NCBI GenBank assembly: GCA_015680685.1
Contig: MNCI01004519.1
Span: 1 to 21,368, forward strand
DNA: 21,368 nt
Source: Gnetum montanum
Lineage: Eukaryota; Streptophyta; Gnetopsida; Gnetales; Gnetaceae
Direction: 5' to 3'
The position numbers and the translations under genes were made by a program. Numbering within the stretch: position 1 is the first letter of the stretch; each line of letters starts with the position of its first letter. Below the pieces are notes generated by a model. The model was not told the DNA's origin and did no database searches. It saw nothing but the letters and a program-made list of their open reading frames with translations. Of this stretch, positions 10,364-18,937 are shown one piece after another.

Positions 10364-10891
10364 ATGCAATCACACGGACCAAGCATTAGTAAGGTTGTTT
10401 TTGAAGTTAAGTTATACCTTACTGCTTGCCTTAATTAATGATCTTATATTATCACCTGTGATAGTGCCCAAAAGTTTATAATAATGAGTCCTGTAACTTA
10501 GGTGGTTTCCATTTTAGTTTCCCAGTATACTTAGGAATAAAATGATTTTTAGGCACAATTATTCTAAGTGTTATAGTTAATTACCCTAGCTGATGTCCTT
10601 TGGGTGATGATAAATTTCAAAAAATTTAGGCACTTTTCGGCAAGTGTCCCTCTCCCACAGCTAAACTAAACACTTTGGGTTCTAGTAGGTTCAAACGGAA
10701 TTAAAATCGGAGTACTAGCGAGCGAAATATAGTGAGAAAAGCAAGGGTTGCTCAATCGTAAGTCACAGAGAAAAATTTCAAAAACTCCCCCTGTGTGAAT
10801 GAGAAAATGATGCTAAGTGTTGCAGGGGGTGACCTATTTATAGGTAGCGGGGACGTGATATCGTGTATGTGATATCACGTCTCTAGTGACA
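10364..10891 (-). promoter_or_regulatory. Internal promoter-like block upstream of ORF3
   Basis: On the minus strand, two GATATC cores (10871 and 10857, 14 bp apart) are followed at 10842-10835 by TATAAATA. About 470 bp of leader then precede the ORF3 ATG at 10363. This mirrors the palindrome-then-TATA order in the LTR U3s, but the sequence below the TATA box is not LTR A/B sequence. It could be a dedicated ORF3 promoter, or a remnant LTR of another family (TGTCACTAG at 10891 is a possible start). No matching end or primer binding site was found. Confidence 0.5.
10835..10842 (-). promoter_or_regulatory. TATA box upstream of ORF3
   Basis: TATAAATA followed by GGTCACCCCC on the minus strand, lying 14 bp downstream of the nearer GATATC core. 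A start site would be expected near 10810. Confidence 0.5.
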
Positions 10892-12021
10892 TGAGACACC
10901 ACAAAAATACCAAATTTTGAAGGGATTTTCTTGAAATTAATGTTGGAAATTGAGGACATTAACTATTATCAAGGAGGTCTAGGGAAATTTCATTATGTCN
11001 NNNNNNNNNNNNNNNNNNNNNNNNNNNNNNNNNNNNNNNNNNNNNNNNNNNNNNNNNNNNNNNNNNNNNNNNNNNNNNNNNNNNNNNNNNNNNNNNNNNN
11101 NNNNNNNNNNNNNNNNNNNNNNNNNNNNNNNNNNNNNNNNNNNNNNNNNNNNNNNNNNNNNNNNNNNNNNNNNNNNNNNNNNNNNNNNNNNNNNNNNNNN
11201 NNNNNNNNNNNNNNNNNNNNNNNNNNNNNNNNNNNNNNNNNNNNNNNNNNNNNNNNNNNAGGTCCATTCCTCTAATCAGTGACATTGCATTGTTTCATCC
11301 CATGATGAGCAACTATGAGAGTACCATAACAATAAGGCATACAATCACTTGACATTTTATGCAAGGGAGGAGTGATTTTTTTTGTCGCACTTCCTTTTTC
11401 TTTTTCTCTCTATTTTTTTGAATACTAGATCCAGAGAAGCCACCAACCTTCAGGCATGGATGCATGTCTTTCTAGTAGGACCCCCTAGCACAACATTAAT
11501 TTTTGAGTGCCATTTTTTGATTACTCTTACTACCATTTTTCATTAGATCTACAAGGATCTTAGTACAACCACATTGCATGATAACTCCCACATACATCAC
11601 AAAAGAGAATCCGCAAGTCCCCTTGATGTCACACCCTAATCATTCCCTCTTGGTCCATCCTTCTTCATTCTGGGTACAATGAACACAAAATTAATTTTAA
11701 GTTTTAAGAATTTCAAGAATATCACTGTACCCTCAAATAGAACCTCTTTATTTGGATGAGTGGGTGTAATGGGCTCACTGTCCAAATAATTGATCACTCA
11801 TGAATTAATAACATAGAACACACCTCAACCAACGATCCACATGGGTGTTTTATTCGTAGATGAGATTACTTACAAAAACATAAAAAGACAAAAACAAAAA
11901 GACACAAAAAGATAAAAAGATAAAACAAAAAGTTGAAAAATGAAAAACTAGAAAACAAAAATTGAAAAATTAAAGAAAAATAAAAAGTTATTAATCCTAC
12001 TTGTTATTGGAATGGGGGGTA
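10892..12021 (-). other. Spacer between gag and ORF3, with assembly gap
   Basis: No protease, RT or integrase remnant is readable on either strand. Positions 11000-11259 are N. The A-rich tract next to gag is listed separately. Apparent ORFs spanning the N run are artefacts. Confidence 0.6.
11870..11990. repeat. A-rich simple-sequence tract
   Basis: About 120 bases made of AAAAAG, AAAACA and AAAAAT words on the + strand, hence T-rich on the coding strand. It begins just after the gag stop codon. It is probably low-complexity 3' sequence rather than a functional site. Confidence 0.7.
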
Positions 12022-13989
12022 TCACCCATAGCTAAATGGTTGAGGATGGAAAGGATTAATAAATGAAGGGTGAGGATCCTTGCATGTTGGAAGTATTGGG
12101 ATTTGGCCATACTTACCCCATTGGGGTTCACACACTTGATTATAATAAGTATAGTGAGGCACTTTATATGATGTAGTTCCCGAATAACGAGTTGACCCTC
12201 TATGATGTTTGGAACCGTTAGATGGTATGCAAGGATTAGGTTGTAGCTCTCCATTCTTGTGTTCATTGGGCCATTTTGTTATTGGAGTGTGAGTTGGTGG
12301 CCTTGATGAAGTTACATGAGACGTTGAGTTTGAAGGTAAGGGTGCATCACAGTGTGGGACTTGTGCTGAATTGGAGGATGCAGTGGCCTCAGAGTTGTGT
12401 TGTCCCTTCTTACAGCCGTGTTTAAAGAAAGGATGCTTTTGATGTTGAGGAGGCTTTTCACTGCTATTAGTAGCAGTAGCACAAGTGTCATTCATGGGTT
12501 GTTGCGGTGGTGAAGACACCTTAGGAACAGTTGGTGGCACTATGGAAGGAGGGAAAGGATGAGAATGTTGAAAGTTAGGAGGAGTATAAGGTGCACAAGG
12601 TGGTGGTTGTGTTGGAGGCATGGGTTGATAGTATTGAGGAGAATGGTACTGTGGTGAGATAGAGTATGTTGGCTTAGTTGGAGAAACAAGATGTTGAACG
12701 TGATAAGCATTTGAATTCGGATGATATGAAGGGTGTCTCCAGTCTAAGGGCGGATTCCCCCACGACTGGGATTGTTGCCACTGTGATCGAACATAGTATC
12801 TCTGTATGAACTCTGGATGTAACATGTTTCCCCAATGCTCATGTAAATGTAACAATATTGGGCATTGGCCTTTGGGATGATTGTACAAGCATATGTTGCA
12901 TTCATACGTATGATTGGCAATTGAGATCTTATTTTCCTTATCCCTTATTTCCGATTGTCTACTATTTCGTCCTTCTTCTTGGGTTGTCAAAAATCTATCT
13001 CCAATGATATCGATAAATTCTCCACAGTTTTGATACGTCCATTCCAACATCTTATTGATCTTTGCCTCGGCTTCTTCTAATGATTGTTGTATTGGCAAAG
13101 ATGATGTTTCCACCTTGAGATTGGTTGATTTTTTCTTTTTATGATCATGGACTTTTGTTAAATTAAGATTTTGGTCCCATTGATGTTTTTCAACACTCTC
13201 CCATCGAGCTAATTCTCCTTATTCTTTTGCTACCCTCTTAACAAGATCTTGGACTTGATGGGTTTGTAGTTCGTATAGTTGACCCTGGGCATACATTCCT
13301 AAGGTCTCTCTTGTTTCATTACGTAGCCCATCAATGATATGGTACATTAGCCTTTACTCAGAAAACCCATGGCCTGGAAAGTTGTTTAACAATGCATAAT
13401 ATCTTTCTAAGGCCATGTCCAAGGGTTCATGTTTTGCTTGTTTCCACTCTTGGATTTGTTTCCTCAAGGCTGAAACTCTTGTGTAGGTTTGATATTTTTC
13501 GTTAAAGACTTCTACCATTGTTGACCAATGTCATATTGAATTTGGTTTTAATGATCTATACCATACTTTTGCTTGGCCAGCAAGTGTCATGGGAAAGAGC
13601 TTAATCTTTTGCCACCTGTTATCAATGTTTTTCCATGTGCAGACATCATAGAAGGCTTGGAAATGTTGATGCAGATCTAAGTCATAGCCTCCTGAAAAAT
13701 TGGAAAAGTTGTTTAAATCAAGCCTGGGTAGACGACTCTCTTTACGATGCCTACGTGAGATTCGAATAGCCTCTTGTATTTGTGTTAAGCTTGTAGTGGC
13801 CAGTGGGGGTTCATCGTCATCAAGTAAGTTATGCTTTTGTGTGTTGGGATGATGTTGCTTTTGTTCATGTTTATAAGAAACTCCCACTTCAGGTTGTATA
13901 CTCCAATCTTCATCGTCATATAGTTCATTGTTTTTCCAATGAACTTCCTCACTAAGTGTGGCAATATTATAATCTTGTAGGAGAGGCAT
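12022..13989 (-). pseudogene. gag: gag of element G (three in-frame stops)
   Basis: One continuous frame of 655 codons with no frameshift, interrupted by only three stops: TGA at 13533-13531, TAA at about 13355 and TAA at about 13215. Residues ~95-150 carry the retrotransposon Gag core, with FSGGYDLDLHQHFQAF and then LFPMTLAGQAKVWYRSL. The conserved Gag continuation (VFNEKYQTY, PGHGF, IIDGLRNETRETLG, then QVQDLVKRVAKE) follows across the stops. A zinc knuckle CNICLYNHPKGQC (CX2CX3HX4C, residues ~364-376) lies at 12862-12900. The C-terminal third is P/Q/H-rich low complexity. The ATG lies about 110 bp inside the PBS. The product would form virus-like particles and package element RNA. At least two stops read as CAA-to-TAA changes. 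Confidence 0.88.
12862..12900 (-). other. Gag zinc-knuckle coding segment
   Basis: Encodes Cys-X2-Cys-X3-His-X4-Cys, the one-residue-shorter knuckle spacing also common in plant gypsy Gags. All four metal ligands are intact despite the stops elsewhere. Confidence 0.8.
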
Positions 13990-14100
13990 TGTTGTGTGTG
14001 AATTTATGTGACTTTTTATAACTACTTCTTTCTAAGAGATATATTATTAAGTCCTTTACAATGAACTTGTATGATATAACTAATCTAGATAACTAGCACT

Positions 14101-14119
14101 GTCCCTGACAACGGCACCA
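14101..14119 (-). other. Primer binding site, tRNA-Asp type
   Basis: The minus strand reads TGGTGCCGTTGTCAGGGAC, one base inside the end of LTR B. It matches the plant tRNA-Asp 3'-end complement (TGGCGCCGTTGCCGGGGA) at 15 of 18 positions, and the three differences are transitions. This fixes the element's orientation and marks LTR B as the 5' LTR for the gag-containing unit. Confidence 0.85.
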
Positions 14120-14361
14120 ATGATGAGTGGCGAGGTACCCCTACACTCAACCATATGAATATGAGTGTTTCTACGCGTGATCCGTTCGAACTCCGCAGAT
14201 GGACTAGTTGTGGCACCTAGACAGTTATCTTTAGGTTGCAATTTGCTATCTTCCCACCTGGACTAGTATTATCTTTGTCATGTATGGTTTAGTCCAGAGT
14301 GAGGTGTATGATGAATTTCTAATGCTAGTCCTGAGGGAAATGAAAAGTAATATTATCTAAT

Positions 14362-14415
14362 CTAATCTAGCCTAAGTGCAATAAGCATCTAATCTAGCCT
14401 AAGTGCAATGAGCAT
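14362..14415. repeat. 27-bp tandem duplication private to LTR B
   Basis: Two adjacent 27-bp units starting CTAATCTAGCCTAAGTG at 14362 and 14389, differing at one base (AATAAG versus AATGAG). LTR A has a single, diverged version. The near-identity makes this younger than the A/B divergence. Confidence 0.85.
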
Positions 14416-14662
14416 CCACTCCTTGATCATCCGTACACATCTTGGACTTCGTGCACGACTATCACTAGGATTACCAAGCGCAGATCCTAGGTACACTACT
14501 GGGTTACCAAGTAGTCACACTTAAATGCTTGTAATCAAGTCTTACTCATTTCACATTCTAACATGAGATAAGGGTAAGAGAGACTAATTAGGAAAGCAGT
14601 AAATAATAATTAAATAAACAAATAAACAAAGTGAATGCTGCAATAATGAAGTAATCTTGATC

Positions 14663-14668
14663 TTTATT
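14663..14668 (-). terminator. LTR B polyadenylation signal
   Basis: AATAAA on the minus strand in the position conserved with LTRs A and C. Confidence 0.5.
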
Positions 14669-14813
14669 GCCAGTCATGTGCATGTCCAAGTACGTCACAC
14701 TCGAATAAAGGATGCCATACAATTACATTCACTACACTGTAGGTAGACACTGGAAAATATTCTATCTCTGGAGGAAGAAAACTACAAGAGTTTAGCTACA
14801 ATTGGGACGATGC

Positions 14814-14867
14814 AATATCACGTATGCGATATTGCGGGGGATGCGATATCGCGGCCTATGCGATATT
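14814..14867 (-). repeat. GATATC palindrome array of LTR B
   Basis: Cores AATATC, GATATT, GATATC and GATATT start at 14814, 14828, 14845 and 14862, spaced 14, 17 and 17 bp. Three of the four cores have decayed by one transition, yet the spacing is unchanged. Confidence 0.85.
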
Positions 14868-14878
14868 GCGTCCCATCA

Positions 14879-14890
14879 TACCCCCACGAC
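14879..14890 (-). other. Polypurine tract next to LTR B
   Basis: Same TCGTGGGGGTA as at 7434-7445, directly abutting the LTR end at 14878. It shows that LTR B was a 3' LTR for the ORF3 copy to its right. Confidence 0.6.
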
Positions 14891-15043
14891 TGAATGGAAA
14901 CTCATCCTCGAGTTACAGTGATTACATAGTGGATAGGTATGGGATTATTAGATGGAAAAATGGAACGATGCCGTAGTATGGGAAGAAAACAAAATAAAGA
15001 TATAACACATAGAATATGCTACAACTGCAAAAATATTTGGAAC

Positions 15044-16701
15044 TCATGTAGTTCCTGGTGGTGGTGGCACCTCCATTGGTACCTTCCCTTTGTCTTGTGC
15101 TCTAGGTTTTGAGGCTTGATGGTGTTGAAGTATGGCCTGGAGCTTCTCCTCTTTGGTCCAATGGTCTTGTGCCATCCATGCTAATGTTCCAATGTTTGAC
15201 GGAGTCAGCACCTCCCATGGACAGGGTACTTGCGGAAACATTTGGTTGGCCTTGACATACCAGGCCGCGAACACTCATCATTCCTCCTGATAGGCTCTAG
15301 CTTTGTTCTTGTATTCATGAAGGTCTGTTAGCCATCGAGCCAAGTCAGTTGTGACATCTTTTTATCCTTGGTAGCTAGCTTTTACCACCTCAATTTTAGA
15401 ATTTGCAACATCCAGTTTCTCCACCAGCTTCTTGCGCTCTGCAAATTCTGCTTTGTATTTGATGTGGGTGGTTGCTACCTACTGCTCGAGCTCTGACCTC
15501 AGGCACCCTGCTATTAACATGGCAAGGTTGGCATATCTTAGGTTTTCCAACTCCATGTACTCTGTTAAGTCCTAAATCTACAAGTCCTGGTTCTTAACTT
15601 CCACTTGGTGGGCAAAGGCATATGTGTCCAATATGGCCCACTAGTCAGTGTGTTGAGCACTGATGGTGTTGATTTAGGCCTTGGCCATATGGATTTCCTT
15701 CTCTAGGATTTTTTTTGTACATCCCCACCTGATCCCAGAAGTGCTCCTTCAGCTTTTCATGTCTCATTTTGCCACATGCTTATCTCAATTGTTGACTTTT
15801 GATGAATGGAGCGTACCTCCTCCATCGAGAGGGTTCAATTTTCTCTGGCTAAACAGCTTACGTCCTGGTTAACCTGGATGAATTGTTCTCATAGTTGATG
15901 AAAGTGTTCATCGAGAACGTTCTTTTGCTTTTCTACAGTGGTCAACTGAAGATTGTCAGTTGCAAGTTGTTTATTTTCTTCTTGCAAGGCCTTGAGTGCC
16001 TTAAGATATGCATGGGTTTGCGCTTGTGCTGTGAAGGCATCCCAAATAGCCTTCTCCTTTTCATCCACCACCTTCTTATTGTCTGCGATTAATTTTGTTA
16101 GCTGCTCGATTCTAAAGTTTTCTAGCTATTTTGCAGGAACAAATTGCAAAGGGTCCCGCTGTGCTATTTGTAAGGCCATGAGCTGCTCTTGTAATTTCTG
16201 CACTTCAGCTTTAGCATGCTCTGCCCTTACCTTTGTTAAGACCAGCTTCCCCTTCGTGGAAATGAAGTCTAATTGAATTGCTGTTACATCCCGAGGGATG
16301 TCATTACTTGTCCTATTTGAAGCAAACTATCAAGCGCATTCTCATGTTCCACAGGACTTATTGAGGTTCTGGCCAAAGTTTGAGCATCCCATGCTCCTGA
16401 GAGATCTGCCAGTGGCACAACAGGTACATTGAAGGATTCTTTGATGTGGTCTGCGATCACATCTACAGCTCCCACGGCATTCTGGTGTTGCATGACCACT
16501 CAGTGGCCCCTTCACCAATCTCTAACTGCACCTGGAAAGATGCTGCATTTCCTAAGATTTGTTGTGATCATCTACTTTTCCCCCCTCCTGTGTGAATGGA
16601 TACTTTTCCCCTTGTGCGATCCAATGAAACAGTAGGCTGCCTGGCATCATTGATGATGCAGAAGAGGTTTGCGTCATCACAACTTCCCCAACTGACCATC
16701 T
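15044..16701 (-). pseudogene. ORF3, second copy, 5'-truncated
   Basis: Covers the equivalent of residues ~356-921 of the ORF3 at 7599-10363 and ends in KGKVPMEVPPPPGTT at the same distance from its polypurine tract. It includes the coiled-coil segment (LKALQEENKQLATDNLQL near 16000). Relative to the other copy it has a 13-bp deletion near 16303, an 8-bp deletion near 15765 and a one-base T-run insertion near 15710, so its frame is broken. At several sites it retains CAG where the other copy has TAG, for example near 16200 and 16530. The left-hand (N-terminal) part, including the plant-transposon domain, is lost at the junction with LTR C at 16701/16702. Confidence 0.75.
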
Positions 16702-16770
16702 AAGTAGTAAATAACAATTAAATAAACAAATAAACAAAGTGAATGCTGCAATGATGAAGTAATCTTGATC

Positions 16771-16776
16771 TTTATT
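16771..16776 (-). terminator. LTR C polyadenylation signal
   Basis: AATAAA on the minus strand, conserved with LTRs A and B. About 70 bp further on, the LTR is replaced by ORF3 sequence. Confidence 0.5.
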
Positions 16777-16947
16777 GCCGATCATGTGCGTGTCCAAGTA
16801 CGTCACACTCAAATAAAGGATGCTGTACAATTACATTTACCACACTACGGGCAGACACTAGAAAATATTCTATCTTTGGAGGGAGAAAACTGCCAGAGTT
16901 TAGCTACAATATAAATCTATGTTTTTAAACAAGGTAGAGCTGCCTCT

Positions 16948-16955
16948 TATTTATA
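16948..16955 (-). promoter_or_regulatory. LTR C TATA box
   Basis: TATAAATA then AGAGGCAGCTCTACC on the minus strand, the same block as in LTR A. It is the only intact LTR promoter core upstream of the element's central unit. Confidence 0.7.
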
Positions 16956-16973
16956 GACATGGTGACAGACTGT

Positions 16974-17071
16974 GATATCGTGTACACAATATCGCGTACG
17001 CGATATTGTGGGGATGCAATATTGTGGCTGATGCGATATCGCGTATGTGATATTGCGGCCTATGCGATATC
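16974..17071 (-). repeat. GATATC palindrome array of LTR C
   Basis: Seven cores (GATATC or one-to-two-base variants) start at 16974, 16988, 17002, 17018, 17035, 17049 and 17066, with spacings 14, 14, 16, 17, 14 and 17. The single 16 looks like a one-base loss from a 17. Confidence 0.85.
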
Positions 17072-17082
17072 GCTTCCCATCA

Positions 17083-17087
17083 AATAC
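17083..17087. repeat. Right target-site duplication of element G (decayed)
   Basis: AATAC directly after the LTR C terminus, partner of GATAT at 6591-6595. Each copy is one transition away from GATAC. Confidence 0.6.
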
Positions 17088-17178
17088 CATACTAGTTTCA
17101 TCCATGAAATTCAATCGAGTTGCATACGAATGCTTGTGATTCGTATGGTTGACTATAGGGGACACTCATTGCTCATCA
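17083..17178 (+). mobile_element. Element H 5' LTR, right portion
   Basis: Continues the LTR broken at 6595. ACTAGTTTCATCC near 17092 and ATTCGTATGGTTGACTATAGG near 17137 align with the terminal stretch of the family LTRs, and the end CTCATCA falls at 17178. It is followed at once by a degenerate PBS, which identifies it as a 5' LTR in + orientation. Confidence 0.75.
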
Positions 17179-17179
17179 T

Positions 17180-17198
17180 TGATGTAATTGTCGAGGAT
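17180..17198 (+). other. Degenerate primer binding site of H
   Basis: TGATGTAATTGTCGAGGAT lies one base after the LTR end, the same offset as the PBS of G. It matches the tRNA-Asp complement at 11 of 18 positions, and six of the seven differences are transitions. Confidence 0.55.
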
Positions 17199-17312
17199 GG
17201 TGCTAGTGATCTAGATTAGTAATATTTTAAACAATTATTGTAAAAGCATTAACACTTTATATTTTAGAAAGACATAATATTTTAAGTCTCATGCACATTA
17301 TTAACTATAAAC

Positions 17313-17600
17313 ATGTCTTCTTCACATAGAGCTGATAGTCCATCACACTATGAAAACACTACTAGAAGTAATGATAGAATCTATATTAAATAGGATTGGA
17401 GTGAATCACTATAAGAAAGGATATCATGTGCTCATTTTGAGCCTTATTACATTCAAAGACTACGTTCAACTATCGTGGATAGCCATAGAGGGGATGGAAT
17501 AAGTCCTAGAATAAGAAGGGCCTCAAGGCCTAGGACCTCCTACAAACCTAGAAGAGATGAACCAAGGAACCATAGGAGGAGATATAGGAACCATGGTTAT
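17313..17600 (+). pseudogene. gag: gag of element H, N-terminal fragment
   Basis: Starts at ATG 17313, about 115 bp after the PBS, the same layout as gag in G. It contains at least two early stops and an Arg-rich stretch near 17490-17590 (RIRRASRPRTS). It is not similar enough to the N-terminus of the G Gag to assign by sequence alone; the call rests on position and on the downstream fragment. It is broken at 17600 by the TGTCACAACC element. Confidence 0.45.
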
Positions 17601-17622
17601 TGTCACAACCTAAAATTTTGCA

Positions 17623-17660
17623 AGGTTAAGTTAGTTAGTTAGTTAATTATTTAGTTATTT
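17623..17660. repeat. GTTA-type microsatellite
   Basis: AAGTTAGTTAGTTAGTTA followed by decayed ATTTAGTTATTTAATTT, close to the start of the probable LTR. Confidence 0.75.
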
Positions 17661-17757
17661 AATTTAATGCATATGATTAATTTTTTAATATTATTAGATG
17701 TGTTTCCATGAATTATCTCTACTACTCTTGATTAAATCAGAGGATTACATTAATGTC

Positions 17758-17778
17758 ATTGTTGTTGTTGTTGTTGTT
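17758..17778. repeat. TTG/GTT trinucleotide microsatellite
   Basis: About seven consecutive GTT units inside the probable solo LTR. Confidence 0.9.
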
Positions 17779-18875
17779 AGTTTCCTACATAAGTGAATGT
17801 AATCCATTTGTTAGGATGTTTTGTTAAAGTTTTGTATCATTTATTCTACTATTGTTGGAGTTTAGTCATAGGTTTACTTTATATTATATGATTAAATGTT
17901 GAAATCCAATTACCCCAGGAAGTTTTCTTTTGTCAATTATCGTGCCTTTACAAGTACTTGGGTATGCATATTTATTTCTTTATGCACATTTATGCTTTAT
18001 TATGCACATCTAGTCATGCATCTTTTTATTTTATTATTATTTTATTATGCACTTATGCTTATATAATACTCTATTCGTGGAGAAATTATGGACCTTGATC
18101 CTACCTAGACCATATCCCTTATTATAGTTTTTCATTAAATTAGGATTTGGAGTTTATTTTAAATTATAATTAAATACTTCATAGATTAAATTTCTTAAGG
18201 AAGTACCTTAGGATAATGTCTTACCTAAAATATGACCTTACCAATATATTTATAATGTTTGAAAACATATATTTTGATCCTTGGTTTATTAGAATTAGAG
18301 TTATGGTTCTTAAGATATCATATTTTCTAGTTTGCTAAAATACTGTAAAAGTTTTGGCATTTGAATTGGGAAACCATGAAAAGTCACACCTAGATGAAAT
18401 TTCAGTGTATAATTTAGTAGAGCACTTGAGGATCCCATGGGTTTTAACGAAATTTGATTTGGAGTCTCAATGTGTGTTTTATGAGTGATTACGTGCAAGT
18501 GCATTAAAGGACGGAGAAAAATTATGAATAAACTTATAAAACTAATTTTGAAAAAGAAAAATTCAAAATTCAAAATCAAAATTTCAAAAAGAAAAAGTCA
18601 AACACTACTTAAAAATATGTTTACGTGCATGTGAAAAGAAGTGTAGATGTTATGTGCATATAACATATGTAATATGCATAATATGCATATTACTTTTTTT
18701 AAAACACAGACTTCTTTTTTTAAACATGCTTTCTCTTGCCACCTCTTAGCCACTTGTTTTCAATCATCATTTTCGGTGTAGCCATTATTTTTCAAAAACC
18801 ATGTCCTATCACATTTTTTTGTAAATACGTTTTTTTACTTCTTTAAATAGGTAGTGGCCCTAGATGCTATCTCTT

Positions 18876-18937
18876 CATAATTTAAAGAAGGGAACTTCTT
18901 TTCTGGGTCCGAAATCCCCCCATAATTTAAAGAAGGG
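18876..18937 (+). repeat. 17-bp direct repeat pair
   Basis: CATAATTTAAAGAAGGG occurs identically at 18876-18892 and 18921-18937, 45 bp apart, 30-40 bp downstream of the TATA-like TTAAATAGG. It may be a leader or R-region repeat of the probable solo LTR. Confidence 0.8.

Larger units (their letters stand above)
14121..14878 (-). mobile_element. LTR B (central LTR, shared by both units)
   Basis: 758 bp, TGATGAG to CCCATCA on the + strand. It has the PBS on its left and the polypurine tract plus ORF3 on its right, so it is a 5' LTR for one unit and a 3' LTR for the other. Compared with LTR A it lacks about 80 bp or more between CTACAAT (near 14802) and the array. That missing part includes the TATA box and two array units. 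It also carries a private 27-bp tandem duplication at 14362-14415. Confidence 0.85.
6596..17082 (-). mobile_element. Element G: non-autonomous three-LTR gypsy-like retrotransposon
   Basis: A minus-strand LTR retrotransposon inserted in the 5' LTR of element H. Minus-strand order: truncated LTR C (17082-16702), ORF3 fragment (16701-15044), polypurine tract, LTR B (14878-14121), tRNA-Asp-type PBS (14119-14101), gag (13989-12022), spacer with assembly gap, internal promoter-like block, ORF3 (10363-7599), polypurine tract, LTR A (7433-6596). No RT YxDD box, integrase HHCC/DDE motif or aspartic protease was found. About 1.7 kb between gag and ORF3 is too short for pol, and 260 bases of it are unsequenced. 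The tRNA-Asp PBS plus an extra ORF before the 3' LTR recalls the Athila/Tat clade of Ty3/gypsy elements, but the clade assignment is inference without RT. LTR A and LTR B differ at very roughly a tenth of positions by eye over the first 150 bases, mostly transitions, so the insertion is old. Confidence 0.8.
16702..17082 (-). mobile_element. LTR C, truncated 5' LTR of element G
   Basis: Matches LTR A 7064-7433, from AGTAAATAACAATTAAATAA to the terminus CCCATCA at 17082. The U5 half, PBS and everything up to mid-ORF3 are missing. U3 is complete, with a seven-unit palindrome array, TATAAATA and AATAAA. The right edge abuts the resumed LTR of element H with a decayed target-site duplication. Confidence 0.85.

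Noticed and set aside
10364-10500. An intron in the ORF3 leader (GTATAAC donor, TTACTAAT branch-like word)
   Set aside because: The words are short and common in AT-rich DNA, and no acceptor could be fixed in both copies because the second copy lacks this region.
10931-11285. ORFs on both strands of about 95-114 codons
   Set aside because: They consist almost entirely of the N run of the assembly gap.
16947-17219. ORFs on both strands across the LTR C / H junction
   Set aside because: They cross an insertion boundary and translate the palindrome array. They are not coding.
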